Below, piece after piece: positions 9,501-18,033 of a DNA stretch of 64,000 nucleotides. Position 1 is the first letter of the stretch, and the number at the start of each line of letters is the position of its first letter. Source of the stretch: Xenophilus sp. AP218F (lineage in GTDB: Bacteria; Pseudomonadota; Gammaproteobacteria; Burkholderiales; Chromobacteriaceae). The position numbers were made by a program, and so were the translations under genes. The notes under the pieces are model-generated. The model did not search any database and was not told the origin of the DNA. It saw only the letters and a list, made by a program, of their open reading frames with translations. Where the stretch lies: positions 62,001 through 126,000 of the forward strand of contig NJIE01000008.1 in NCBI GenBank assembly GCA_002213445.1. Direction: 5' to 3'.

Positions 9501-9607
9501 GGGGCGGCACCGTTGCCGAAGAAGGCGATGCCCCCACCCTAGCGCCGAAGCGGCCGGGCTGGCAAGCCGGTTTGGGCCGCGCGGGCGCGGGAGAGGAAAT
9601 TTGGTTT

Positions 9608-9619
9608 GGCAATTTTCAC
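9608..9619. promoter_or_regulatory. Candidate operator half-site upstream of lafA
   Basis: GGCAATTTTCAC matches GTGAATATTCAC, a palindrome found upstream of lafB, at 9 of 12 positions. It lies about 95 bases before the flagellin start and is one of several related elements in this flagellar region. No convincing sigma-28 or sigma-54 promoter could be assigned in 9501-9713. Confidence 0.3.
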
Positions 9620-9713
9620 ACTGGGACGGGCTTAAGCCGTTCGCCGCGTCTGTCGCCTAGCTTGGGGGACGGCAGCCAATGCCGGATCCAACTAACCTGA
9701 CGGAGCGCATCAC

Positions 9714-10898
9714 ATGCTGAGCCTGCACACCAATATCGCCGCCCTGAACACCAAGGCCAACCTGACCTCGACCCAAAGCGGTCTGTCCACCTCGATGACC
9801 CGCCTGGGCACCGGCCTGCGCATCAACAGCGCCATGGACGACGCCGCCGGCCTGCAGATCGCCACCCGTCTGGACGCGCAAAGCCGCGGCATGACCGTCG
9901 CCATGAAGAACGCCCAGAACGGCATCTCCATGCTGCAAACCGCCGAAGGCGCGCTGGGCGAAGTGACCAACATCCTGCAACGCATGAAGGACTTGGCCAC
10001 CGAAGGCGCCAACGCTACTGCGACCAAGGCCGACAAACAGGCACTGCAAGCCGAGTTCGACGAACTGGGCAAAGAACTGGGCAACATCATGACCAACACC
10101 ACCTTTGGCGGCGAGAAGCTGCTGAAGGGCGGTTCGCTGTCCAAGGAAATGAAGTTCCAGATCGGCGCCGGCGCCCAGGAAAGCATGTCCGTGAATACCA
10201 GCGCCGGCCTGACCGGCCTGTTGGATAAGCTGGACAGCGTGGCTGCCGCCGTCAACGGCCGCACCACGGCCGCCACCGAGGCGATCAAGGGCACCCAGGC
10301 CGCGCATCAGGACTTCCAGGCCAAGCTGGCCAAGTTGGCCTTCGAAAGCGGCAAGGGCACGCCGGTTGCCGGCGATGTGACCGCTGCTGAAACCGCGCTG
10401 AAGGGCGCCGCCGATGCCGTCGTTGCCGCGCGCGGCACGCCTGCTGCTGGTTCTGAGCTGGAACAAGCGACCAACCAGCTGAACGCAGCCATCACGGCGT
10501 ATGGCGCTGCGGCTACTGGCGCGGATCGCAAGGGCCTGCAAGGCGCTCTGGAAGAAAAAATGGGCGCGTTCATGGCGCTGGCCGGCACCGGCGCTGGCGA
10601 CGAAATCACCGGCGATGGCAACGCCGCCGCTTCTATCACCAAGATCAGCGACGCCCTGTCCTCGGTCGGCGACCTGCGCTCCGCCCTGGGCGCCAACGCC
10701 AACCGCCTGAACCACGTGACCAACAACCTGGCCAACATCAACAACAACACCCTGGCCGCCAAGGGTCGCATCATGGATACCGACTTCGCTACCGAAAGCG
10801 CCAGCATGACCTCCAAGCAAATGCTGATGCAGGCCGGCACTTCCATGCTGAAGCAAAGCGCCAGCATGAACAGCCTGGCCATGTCCCTGCTGCAATAA
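9714..10898 (+). CDS. lafA: Lateral-type flagellin
   Basis: A 394-residue flagellin. The D0/D1 N-terminus (about residues 1-165) opens SLHTNIAALNTKANLTSTQ and carries the LGTGLRINSAMDDAAGLQIA motif. The matching C-terminus (about 320-394) has ANRLNHVTNNLANINNNTLAA. The exposed middle, about 170-320, is an alanine-rich, helix-prone stretch rather than a recognised D2/D3 domain. It is monocistronic, with its own terminator. The neighbouring lateral flagellar genes indicate that this is the secondary filament. Confidence 0.93.
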   Translation: MLSLHTNIAALNTKANLTSTQSGLSTSMTRLGTGLRINSAMDDAAGLQIATRLDAQSRGMTVAMKNAQNGISMLQTAEGALGEVTNILQRMKDLATEGANATATKADKQALQAEFDELGKELGNIMTNTTFGGEKLLKGGSLSKEMKFQIGAGAQESMSVNTSAGLTGLLDKLDSVAAAVNGRTTAATEAIKGTQAAHQDFQAKLAKLAFESGKGTPVAGDVTAAETALKGAADAVVAARGTPAAGSELEQATNQLNAAITAYGAAATGADRKGLQGALEEKMGAFMALAGTGAGDEITGDGNAAASITKISDALSSVGDLRSALGANANRLNHVTNNLANINNNTLAAKGRIMDTDFATESASMTSKQMLMQAGTSMLKQSASMNSLAMSLLQ

Positions 10899-10920
10899 GC
10901 GCAAACGCTTCGCACGCATC

Positions 10921-10949
10921 CAGCCAGCGGCTTGCCGCTGGCTTTTTTC
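10921..10949 (+). terminator. Rho-independent terminator after flagellin
   Basis: The stem AGCCAGCGGC / GCCGCTGGCT with a TT loop is followed by TTTTT. It lies 23 bases after the lafA stop. Confidence 0.88.
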
Positions 10950-10973
10950 TTGTCCGCATGAAGGAGCGCCCGC

Positions 10974-11921
10974 ATGGCGGTTTCTCCCGTTTCTCCCGCC
11001 CTGGCGATCGCGCCGCTGCCGGGCGCGGCTTCGCGCTTGCCGCAGCCGGGCGAGGATGTGGCGGCGGTGGCGCGCGGGCCGCGCGCCGACGGCAAGTGGC
11101 TGCTGCAAGGCGAGGGCTGGCAGTGCCTGCTGGACGGCTGGCCCGAGGCCTGGCCGGCCCTGGCGTCGGGCGACGCCTTGCGTTTGCGGGTGTTGAGCTT
11201 GCAGCCGGTCTTGCAGCTTGCCTGGCTGGCGGCGGCCAAGCCGGCCGCGCCCGTCGCGGCGGAAGAAGGGGCGGGTCTGGCGCGCGCCTTGCTGCCGGAG
11301 GCGGCGCTGCAGCCGCGGCTGCAGCCGCGCGAGGCGGCGCCGTCGCAGCTGGCGGAGGCCTGGCATGCCGCCTTGCAGGGGCAGCTGCGCCAGATCCGGC
11401 AACGCTTCCAGCAGCAGGGCGGCCAGGCGGTGTCGGCGCTGCTGTTGCCGCAATGGCAGGCTTTGGCGCAGGCCGACGCGCCGCAGCCGGGCCTGCCCTT
11501 GTGGCTGCCGTTCTGGCTGTGGGGCGGCCCGCGTCTGGCTATGTGGCTGGAGCGGCCTGACGACGACTGGCCGCCGCCGGACGAGACGCTGGCGGATCTG
11601 CTGCTGGAGCTGGAGCTGCCGTTCTGGGGGCGCTTGCGCTTGCGCCTGCGGCGCATGGCGGGCGGGGTGTGGCTGGGGCTGAGCGTTGACGAAGCGCGTT
11701 GCGCGGCCTTGCGCCAGCGCAAGCCGGCGTTGGCCGCTGCGGCGGCGCGAGCGGGCGTCAGGCTGCTGGCCTGCGGCATCGGCCCGCAGCCGCGCTTGCG
11801 CGGCGAGCCGCTGGAGGACGACGTCCTGAAGCTGGACGGCTTGCGTTACCTGCCGCCGCCCAGCCTGTTCGCCGTCGCGGCGGAACTGTTGCTATGCCTG
11901 CGGGAGCCGGACGAAGGTTAA
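10974..11921 (+). CDS. FliK-like protein of unknown role
   Basis: A 315-residue alanine/leucine-rich protein with no signal peptide. The C-terminal third (about residues 215-290) has the alternating pattern of the flagellar hook-length control C-terminal domain: a short strand (WGRLRLRLRR), a second strand (VWLGLSVD), a helix, then a closing strand (GVRLLACGIG). A true fliK (lafE) is present at 27101, so this would be a second FliK-like protein next to flagellin. AAGGAG lies seven bases before the ATG. Domain assignment is by eye. Confidence 0.5.
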   Translation: MAVSPVSPALAIAPLPGAASRLPQPGEDVAAVARGPRADGKWLLQGEGWQCLLDGWPEAWPALASGDALRLRVLSLQPVLQLAWLAAAKPAAPVAAEEGAGLARALLPEAALQPRLQPREAAPSQLAEAWHAALQGQLRQIRQRFQQQGGQAVSALLLPQWQALAQADAPQPGLPLWLPFWLWGGPRLAMWLERPDDDWPPPDETLADLLLELELPFWGRLRLRLRRMAGGVWLGLSVDEARCAALRQRKPALAAAAARAGVRLLACGIGPQPRLRGEPLEDDVLKLDGLRYLPPPSLFAVAAELLLCLREPDEG

Positions 11922-12847
11922 GCCTCGGCGGCGGCGCTGGCTTCCACCGCGCTGGTGACCACGTTCTTGATCTGCAGGGCGAGGATGGAGCCGGGAGTGG
12001 GTTTGCCGACGTAATAGACGCCGTGGGTTTGCAAGGCTTGCTGCAGGGCCTGCTCGTGTTGCTGGGCGTAGCCGGTGAGCACGATGATGGGCGTGTGCGC
12101 GGTGCGGCGGCGGATGGCTTCGATCATCGCCATGCCGTTCTGGTCCCCGCCCAGGACCCAGTCCAGCACGAAGGCGTCGAAGTGCTCGCGCGGCAGGGCT
12201 TCCAGCAATTGCTCCGGCCGCTGGTAGGGCAGGGCGAACAGGCCGTGCTGCACCAGGATGGCGGAGAGCAGATCGGCGTCGGTGTCGTCCAGCACGCCGA
12301 CCAGCAGACGCTTGCTGTTGGCCCTTTTGGGCGGGCGTATGGTCAGGTAGCTGACTTCGAAGCCGCCTTCCAGGTCGTGCAGCGTGCCGGGGTAGACGTG
12401 CCAGCAGTCGCGGATGCGCATCGCCATGAACAGCGGCGCGCAGGAGTCGTCGGCCAGCGATTCGCCCAGCTGCACCCAGCAATGGGCTTCGCCGGACAAG
12501 TCGTTCAGGTGCAGGATGGCCGGGATCAGTTCTGCCTCGCAGGGCAGGTTTTCCTTGCGGGCTTCGTGGTCCACCAGCAAGGAGGCGGCGCTGACGTTGA
12601 AGTACTGCGCCAGCTGCTCCACTTGCTGCAGCTGCCAGGCGCTGCTGCCGTTGAGCTTGCGGTAGGCCTGCGAGGTGCTCAGGCCGAGTATCTGTTCCAG
12701 CAGCGAGGCTTGCTGTTGTTCTGGCCAGCGGAATTGTTCCAGGTGGCGGCGGATGTTGTCGCAGATGATCTGGTTGGCGTCTTTGTGCGTGGTCATGGTG
12801 GGCGGCGTTCGGTGGGTGAACATGGCCTCATCGTAGCACTTTGCCAT
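11918..12847 (-). CDS. BetR-type HTH response regulator
   Basis: About 309 residues. The N-terminal helix-turn-helix resembles the BetR domain (DNIRRHLEQFRWPEQQQASLL and LGLSTSQAYRKLNG). A linker follows, then a C-terminal receiver domain with all key residues: the acidic pair in GVLDDTDAD, phospho-acceptor Asp in FVLDWVLGG, Thr in VLTGYA and Lys in YVGKPT. No histidine kinase is adjacent. The start is uncertain. ATG at 12847 has GGAAA six bases upstream, while ATG at 12823 and 12796 are alternatives. Its stop overlaps the stop of the convergent FliK-like gene. It sits where a flagellar regulator would be expected. Confidence 0.78.
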   Translation of the reverse strand: MAKCYDEAMFTHRTPPTMTTHKDANQIICDNIRRHLEQFRWPEQQQASLLEQILGLSTSQAYRKLNGSSAWQLQQVEQLAQYFNVSAASLLVDHEARKENLPCEAELIPAILHLNDLSGEAHCWVQLGESLADDSCAPLFMAMRIRDCWHVYPGTLHDLEGGFEVSYLTIRPPKRANSKRLLVGVLDDTDADLLSAILVQHGLFALPYQRPEQLLEALPREHFDAFVLDWVLGGDQNGMAMIEAIRRRTAHTPIIVLTGYAQQHEQALQQALQTHGVYYVGKPTPGSILALQIKNVVTSAVEASAAAEA

Positions 12848-12874
12848 TCTTGATTTCCATGTCATCGCAAAAAA

Positions 12875-12932
12875 TGGCACTTATTGCATGAAGTGCGAAT
12901 GCGCATTGGCATTCTCGCAACATGATAATCAT
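12875..12932. promoter_or_regulatory. Cluster of palindromes upstream of the BetR-type regulator
   Basis: Within 60 bases lie GCACTT-N8-AAGTGC (12877-12896), the perfect palindrome AATGCGCATT (12898-12907) and the near-palindrome ATGATAATCAT just after it. CATTCTC occurs twice. This is the spacer between the end of flhA and the BetR gene. Autoregulatory sites are plausible. The hairpin could also end flhA transcription. Confidence 0.4.
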
Positions 12933-12993
12933 GACATTCTCAATCCGAACCAAGCGTCTGCCGGCTTCGGAGCGGGGACTGCGCGCGGCGTGC

Positions 12994-15084
12994 TCAGCCC
13001 AGCGTGCCGGTGAGATTGATTTCGCGGTTTTCCGGAATTTCGTTGTAGGACAACACGTTGAGGCCGGGCGCGAACAGCCGGCCGTAGCGCGCCAGCAGCG
13101 GGCGGATTTGCGGCATCACCAGCAGCACTGGCGGGTAGCCTTGCTGTTTCATCTGGTCGCGGATCACCGGCATATTGGCCTGCAGCTGCTGCAGCACGTT
13201 GGGGTCGATGGGGAAGCTGTCCAGCTGCGGCTTGCCGGTTTGCTGGGCTTGCGACAGCGCCGAGAGCAGCAGGTTTTCCAGCTCGGCCGACAGGTTGAAG
13301 GCGGCCAGGTTGCCGCGCGGGCCGGCGATGGCCTGCACGATCTGGCGCTTGAGCGCGCAGCGCGCCTCGGCGGCCAGCATGATGGCGTCCTTGGTGGAAT
13401 CGCTGGCGTCCACCAGCGCGCTGGCCAGCGGCACGATGTCTTTCAGCGACACGTTGTCGGCCAGCAGCTGGCGATAGACGCGCAATTGCTGCATGGGGTT
13501 GAGCGCGGCAGCCAGCGAGGCGGCCAGCTTGGGGGCCAGCGCGGCCAGCCGCTCGCCTAGCGCGGTGACGTCGTCGTGCTGGAACAGTTCGGCCATGTGG
13601 CCGCGCATGGTCTTGTTCAGATGGGTGGCGATGACGCTGGCGCAATCCACCACCTGATAGCCCAGCCCCAGCGCCTTGCTCTTGTCTTCCGCGGCGATCC
13701 AGGTGACCGGCATGGCGAAGGCCGGGTCCACGCCGGGGATGCCGTCGATCTGGCCGTAGACTTCCGGCGAGGGGATGGCCATTAGCCGGTCGGGGTAGAC
13801 CTCGCCTTCGGCTACGGTGTTGCCGGAGATCTGGATGGCGTATTGCGAGGGCTTCAGCCGCAGATCGTCGCGCAGGCCGACGCGGGGCATCAGGATGCCC
13901 ATGCTTTCGCTCAGGCTCTGGCGCACGCCCTTGACCCGTTTGGCCAGCGGCGCGCCCTGCGTTTTGTCCAGCAGCGTCACCAGCTTGTAGCCCAGCGCCA
14001 CCGACAGGGTGTCGGCGTAGGGCAGGCTGTTCCATTCCAGTTCGATGTCGGCGTCGCCGGCGATGGCGGCCTTGACCGCGCTGTGGTCCAGCGGATTGGG
14101 CTCTACCTTCTGGCGCTCGTGCAAGCGCCAGGCGACGAATCCCAGCAGCAGGGCAAAGCCCAGGAACGGCGCCCACGGCATGCCCGGGATCGCCGCCAGG
14201 ATCAGCATCATGCCGGCCGCGCTCATCAGCACGCTGGGCGAGGCCAGCATCTGGCTGCCCACTTGCTGCTGCATGTCGCCGTCGTCGCTGATGCGGGTGA
14301 CGATGATGGCGGCGGCGGAGGAGAGCAAGAGCGCGGGGATCTGCGCCACCAGGCCGTCGCCTATGGTCATCAGCGCGTACTGGCGGAAGGCGTCGCCGGC
14401 GGAGAGATCGTGCATCAGCGCGCCGATGGCCACGCCGCCGAACAGGTTGATGATCAGGATCAGGATGCCGGCGATGGCGTCGCCGCGCACGAACTTGGAC
14501 GCGCCGTCCATCGCGCCGTAGAAGTCGGCTTCCGTGGCGATGTCGCGGCGGCGTTGCTGCGCCTGTTCCTGGTTGATCAGGCCGGCGTTGAGGTCGGCGT
14601 CGATGGCCATCTGCTTGCCGGGCAGGGCGTCCAGCGTGAAACGCGCCGACACTTCGGAAATGCGTTCCGCGCCCTTGGTCACCACCATGAAGTTGATGAT
14701 CATCAGGATGACGAACACCACCATGCCCACCACGAAGTTGCCGCCTATCACCACGTTGCCGAAGGCTTCGATCACCTTGCCCGCCGCGTGGGTGCCTTCG
14801 TGGCCGTGCAGCAGCACCACGCGGGTGGAGGCGACGTTCAGCGACAGCCTGAGCAGGGTGGTGGCCAGGATGATGGTGGGGAACACCGAGAAGTCCAGCG
14901 GCCGCCTGGCCGACACGCTGACCAGAATGACGATGATGGCCAGCACGATGTTGAAGGTGAACAGCAGGTCCAGCGCCAGGGGCGGCAAGGGCAGCATCAC
15001 CATGGCCAGGATGGCCAGCAGGAACAGCGGGGCGGCAAGCTTGTGGCGGCCGATGTCGGCCAGGAGTCGGGTCATCGAGTTCAT
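12994..15084 (-). CDS. flhA: Flagellar type III export protein FlhA (lateral)
   Basis: A 696-residue inner-membrane export-gate protein. The N-terminal ~330 residues contain about eight membrane segments (PLFLLAILAMVMLPLPPLAL and others) and the FHIPEP-type cytoplasmic loop (VSARFTLDALPGKQMAIDADLNAG). The soluble C-terminal half forms the export-platform ring that docks chaperone-substrate complexes. Full length and intact. It is the last gene of the fliM-N-P-Q-R-flhB-flhA operon and overlaps flhB by 4 bases. Confidence 0.95.
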   Translation of the reverse strand: MNSMTRLLADIGRHKLAAPLFLLAILAMVMLPLPPLALDLLFTFNIVLAIIVILVSVSARRPLDFSVFPTIILATTLLRLSLNVASTRVVLLHGHEGTHAAGKVIEAFGNVVIGGNFVVGMVVFVILMIINFMVVTKGAERISEVSARFTLDALPGKQMAIDADLNAGLINQEQAQQRRRDIATEADFYGAMDGASKFVRGDAIAGILILIINLFGGVAIGALMHDLSAGDAFRQYALMTIGDGLVAQIPALLLSSAAAIIVTRISDDGDMQQQVGSQMLASPSVLMSAAGMMLILAAIPGMPWAPFLGFALLLGFVAWRLHERQKVEPNPLDHSAVKAAIAGDADIELEWNSLPYADTLSVALGYKLVTLLDKTQGAPLAKRVKGVRQSLSESMGILMPRVGLRDDLRLKPSQYAIQISGNTVAEGEVYPDRLMAIPSPEVYGQIDGIPGVDPAFAMPVTWIAAEDKSKALGLGYQVVDCASVIATHLNKTMRGHMAELFQHDDVTALGERLAALAPKLAASLAAALNPMQQLRVYRQLLADNVSLKDIVPLASALVDASDSTKDAIMLAAEARCALKRQIVQAIAGPRGNLAAFNLSAELENLLLSALSQAQQTGKPQLDSFPIDPNVLQQLQANMPVIRDQMKQQGYPPVLLVMPQIRPLLARYGRLFAPGLNVLSYNEIPENREINLTGTLG

Positions 15085-16223
15085 GATGCGGGCTTGGGGT
15101 CGGCCATGTCGCGCGGAATGGGCAGGTCTGCCGGCAGGCTGGGCAGGCTGCGCCGGGTTCCGGCGTTAAAGGCTTTGAGTTGCAGGACATAGGTCAACAC
15201 TTGCGCCACGGCGCGGTACAGCGGCGCGGGAATCTGCTGGTTGACCTGGGTGGTGTGGTAAACCGCGCGCGCCAGGGGCGGCAGCGGCACCACGGTCACG
15301 TCGTGCTCCGCCGCCAGCTTGCGGATGTAGAGCGCCATCTCGTCCACGCCCTTGGCGACGATGAACGGGGCTTCCGCGCGCGCTTCGTCGTACTTGAGCG
15401 CCACCGCGTAATGGCTGGGGTTGACGATGACCACGTCGGCGCCGGGCACGGCCTTGCGCGCGCCGCGCTGCGCCATCTGCTGCTGCAGCTGGCGGATGCG
15501 TTGCTTGACTTCCGGGCGGCCTTCGCTGGTCTTGTGCTCTTCCTTGATGTCCTGCTTGCTCATCTTCTGCTGGCGCAGGAACAGGAATACCTGCAGCGGC
15601 AGGTCCAGCAGCGCGAACAGCAGGAACACGCCGGCCAGTTGCAGCAGGCAGCCGAGCAGCAGGTCCGCGCCGGCGGCAAGGGCCTGCGGCAGCGGCGCGC
15701 TGTGCAAGGCGAAGAAATCGGCCAGCGCCGCGCGGGCCACCAGATACAGCAGCCAGCCCAGGAACAGCGCCTTGGCGATGGACTTGCCGATTTCGGCGGC
15801 TTGCCGGGCGGAGACGACGCGGCTGAAGTGGGCCAGCGGGTTGAAGCGTTCCAGCTTGGGGCTGAGCAGGTTGAGGACGAAGACCCAGCCGCCGGGGAAG
15901 AAGGAAACCAGCAGCATCAGGGCGGGGATCAGGGCCAGCGGCAGCAGCATCTTGACCAGCAACAGCAGGCTGCCGCCGAACAGCTTGGACCAGCTGTTTT
16001 CCAGCGCGCCCGCGCCGGCTAGCGGCGCGAAGGCCAGCGCGAACAGCTGGCGGAAATCATCCAGCCAGCCCGGCGCCAGCCAGAAGGCGAGCTTGAGCGC
16101 CAGGATCAGTCCCAGCGCGGCGGCCAGGTCCTTGGAGCGCGGCACCTGGCCTTGCTCGCGCGCCTTGCGCAGCTTCTGGGGGGTGGCCTGTTCGGTCTTG
16201 TCGCCGTTGCGCTGCTCAGCCAT
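15081..16223 (-). CDS. flhB: Flagellar export switch protein FlhB (lateral)
   Basis: A 380-residue protein with four membrane segments followed by the cytoplasmic autocleavage domain. FlhB switches export from rod/hook to filament substrates. The usual Asn-Pro-Thr-His cleavage motif is replaced by NPSH at residues 268-271, a conservative Thr-to-Ser change that keeps the Asn-Pro bond. The N-terminus (NGDKTEQATPQKLRKAREQGQVPRS) is typical. It overlaps fliR by 8 bases and flhA by 4. Confidence 0.94.
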   Translation of the reverse strand: MAEQRNGDKTEQATPQKLRKAREQGQVPRSKDLAAALGLILALKLAFWLAPGWLDDFRQLFALAFAPLAGAGALENSWSKLFGGSLLLLVKMLLPLALIPALMLLVSFFPGGWVFVLNLLSPKLERFNPLAHFSRVVSARQAAEIGKSIAKALFLGWLLYLVARAALADFFALHSAPLPQALAAGADLLLGCLLQLAGVFLLFALLDLPLQVFLFLRQQKMSKQDIKEEHKTSEGRPEVKQRIRQLQQQMAQRGARKAVPGADVVIVNPSHYAVALKYDEARAEAPFIVAKGVDEMALYIRKLAAEHDVTVVPLPPLARAVYHTTQVNQQIPAPLYRAVAQVLTYVLQLKAFNAGTRRSLPSLPADLPIPRDMADPKPAS

Positions 16224-16995
16224 GCAGCCCCCCCAGCATGCCGTCCAAGAGTCGCAGCAGCTGGCCGTTCAGCGCCTGGTACTGCGTCGGCAGCACCTGC
16301 ATCACCAGGGTGAGGGTGGCGAGGCCGAACAGCGTCACCACTGGAAAGCCCAGCGAGAACAGGTTCAGCGCCGGCGCGACGCGGTTGATCATGCCAAAGC
16401 CCATCTGCACGACGAAGGTGGCCAGCACTGCGGGCAGCGCCAGCAGCACGGCGGCGGATAGCACCCAGCCGACGCTGCCGGCCAGCGCGGCCAGGGCGCC
16501 GCCGGGCACGCCGCCGCCCACCGGCCAGGCGCGGAAGCTCTGCTGCAGGATTTGCAGCAACAGCAGGTGGCCGTCCAGGGCGAAGAAGATCATCGCGGCC
16601 AGCAGGTAAAGCAGGTTGGACACCACGTCGGAGGAGTTGCCGTTGCCGGGGTCGTTCATCACCGCCATCGACAAGCCCATCTGCGAAGACAGCAAAAAGC
16701 CGAGCAGCGACAGGATGGCCATCACCAGCTGGAACGCGAGGCCGAACAGCAGGCCGGCGACCACCTGTTCCAGCGTCGTGGCCACGCCGTGCATGGAGAA
16801 GGGGCTGATCGACGGCAGCGGCGGCAGCGTGGGCAGGCTGGCCACGGCCAGGAGCAGGGCCAGCGCGACGCGGGCGCGCATCGGCACCATGGCCTCGCCG
16901 ATGAAAGGGGCGATGCTGAAGGCGGCCAGCAGGCGGCAAAACGGCCACCAGATCGCCGGAATCAGCTCCAGGTATTGGGCGAACACCCCTTGCAT
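16216..16995 (-). CDS. fliR: Flagellar export protein FliR (lateral)
   Basis: A 259-residue integral membrane component of the export gate, with about six hydrophobic segments. Conserved features include RLLAAFSIAPFIGEAMVPMRARVALALLLA near the start and GLAFQLVMAILSLLGFLLSSQMGLSMA in the middle. FliR joins FliP and FliQ in the core export channel. It lies 6 bases after fliQ and overlaps flhB. Confidence 0.93.
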   Translation of the reverse strand: MQGVFAQYLELIPAIWWPFCRLLAAFSIAPFIGEAMVPMRARVALALLLAVASLPTLPPLPSISPFSMHGVATTLEQVVAGLLFGLAFQLVMAILSLLGFLLSSQMGLSMAVMNDPGNGNSSDVVSNLLYLLAAMIFFALDGHLLLLQILQQSFRAWPVGGGVPGGALAALAGSVGWVLSAAVLLALPAVLATFVVQMGFGMINRVAPALNLFSLGFPVVTLFGLATLTLVMQVLPTQYQALNGQLLRLLDGMLGGLHG

Positions 16996-17001
16996 GCGGC
17001 G

Positions 17002-17274
17002 CTAACCCACCTGGCTTGCGGCGCGGGCGAACATTTCCACGCAGAAATCCATCAGATAGCCGGTGATCCAGTGGCCGGCCAGCGCGATGGTGAGCAGCAC
17101 CACCAGCAGCCGCGGCAGGAAGGACAGCGTCTGTTCGTTGATCTGGGTGGCGGCCTGGACCAGGCTGACGATGACGCCGACGATCAGGCTGGGCAGCACC
17201 AGCAGCACCACCAGGGTGACCACCACGCGCAGGCTGTCGTTGACGATGTCGACGGCGATGTCGGGAGTAAGCAT
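17002..17274 (-). CDS. fliQ: Flagellar export protein FliQ (lateral)
   Basis: A 90-residue protein with two membrane hairpin segments. The family signature SLIVGVIVSLVQAATQINEQ is intact. Four FliQ subunits pack around the FliP5FliR1 core. Its position directly between fliP and fliR is canonical. Confidence 0.94.
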   Translation of the reverse strand: MLTPDIAVDIVNDSLRVVVTLVVLLVLPSLIVGVIVSLVQAATQINEQTLSFLPRLLVVLLTIALAGHWITGYLMDFCVEMFARAASQVG

Positions 17275-17286
17275 GCGGCGGTTCTC

Positions 17287-18033
17287 CTAGAAGGGCTGCA
17301 CCGAGGTGACCAGCGTGTTCACCGTCAGCGACCAGCCGTCCACCAGCACGAACAGCAACAGTTTGAGGGGCAGCGAGATCACCAGCGGCGACAGCATCAT
17401 CATGCCCATGGCCATCAGCACGCTGGACACCACCAGGTCTATCACCAGGAAGGGGATGAACAGCATGCAGCCGATCTGGAACGCGGTTTTCAGTTCGGAC
17501 AGCACGAAGGCCGCCAGCTTGACGGTGAAGGCGTGCTGGCTGGGGTCGGCGACATCGGCCTCGCCGGAGAGCTTGGCCACCTGCGCCAGCGCGGTCTTGC
17601 TGGTTTGCGCCAGCATGAAGCGGCTGATCGGCTCCGCGCCGGTTTCCAGCGCCTGCTGCATGGTGATCTTGTCCTGATCGAAGGGCACCATCGCCTTGTT
17701 CCAGACTTCCAGTCCCACCGGGCGCATCACCAGCATGGTCAGGATCAGCGCCACGCCGGTGATGATGCGGTTGGGCAGGCCCTGCTGCAGGCCCAGCGCC
17801 TGGCGCAACAGCGCCAGCACGATGACGAAGCGGGTGAAGCTGGTCATCATCAGCGCCAGCGCCGGCAGCAGGCTGAGCAGCGTCATCAGGATCAGGATCT
17901 GGGTCTTGACCGTGAAGTCCACCGGCACGCCGCCGGCGTTGGCCGACAGCAGCTTGAGCGAATCGGCGCAGGCCGCGGCGCTCAGCAGCGACAGGCCCGC
18001 CGCCAGCGGCAGGAAAGGGGCGAGGCGTTTCAT
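17287..18033 (-). CDS. fliP: Flagellar export protein FliP (lateral)
   Basis: A 248-residue protein with a cleavable signal peptide (about residues 1-23, ending ACADS) and four further membrane segments, the usual FliP layout. Signature stretches LMTSFTRFVIVLALLRQALG and FIPFLVIDLVVSSVLMAMGM are present. The ATG at 18033 overlaps the fliN stop (TGATG), so coupling is likely. A longer reading frame upstream is a shadow of fliN. Confidence 0.95.
   Translation of the reverse strand: MKRLAPFLPLAAGLSLLSAAACADSLKLLSANAGGVPVDFTVKTQILILMTLLSLLPALALMMTSFTRFVIVLALLRQALGLQQGLPNRIITGVALILTMLVMRPVGLEVWNKAMVPFDQDKITMQQALETGAEPISRFMLAQTSKTALAQVAKLSGEADVADPSQHAFTVKLAAFVLSELKTAFQIGCMLFIPFLVIDLVVSSVLMAMGMMMLSPLVISLPLKLLLFVLVDGWSLTVNTLVTSVQPF

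Noticed and set aside
9633-9660. Sigma-28 promoter for lafA (TAAG-N15-GTCGCCTA)
   Set aside because: The -10 part matches the GCCGATAA consensus at only 4 of 8 positions, too weak to assign.
12875-12887. Sigma-54-like TGGCAC...TTGC element before the BetR gene
   Set aside because: Only 8 bases separate the GG and GC pairs, whereas 10 are required.
12921-12940. Possible Fur box (GATAATCAT) near the end of flhA
   Set aside because: Only the first hexamer fits. The remaining positions do not match the 19-base consensus.
13843-15192. 449-residue plus-strand frame opposite flhA
   Set aside because: Extreme His/Gln/Asp bias. It is an antisense shadow of flhA.
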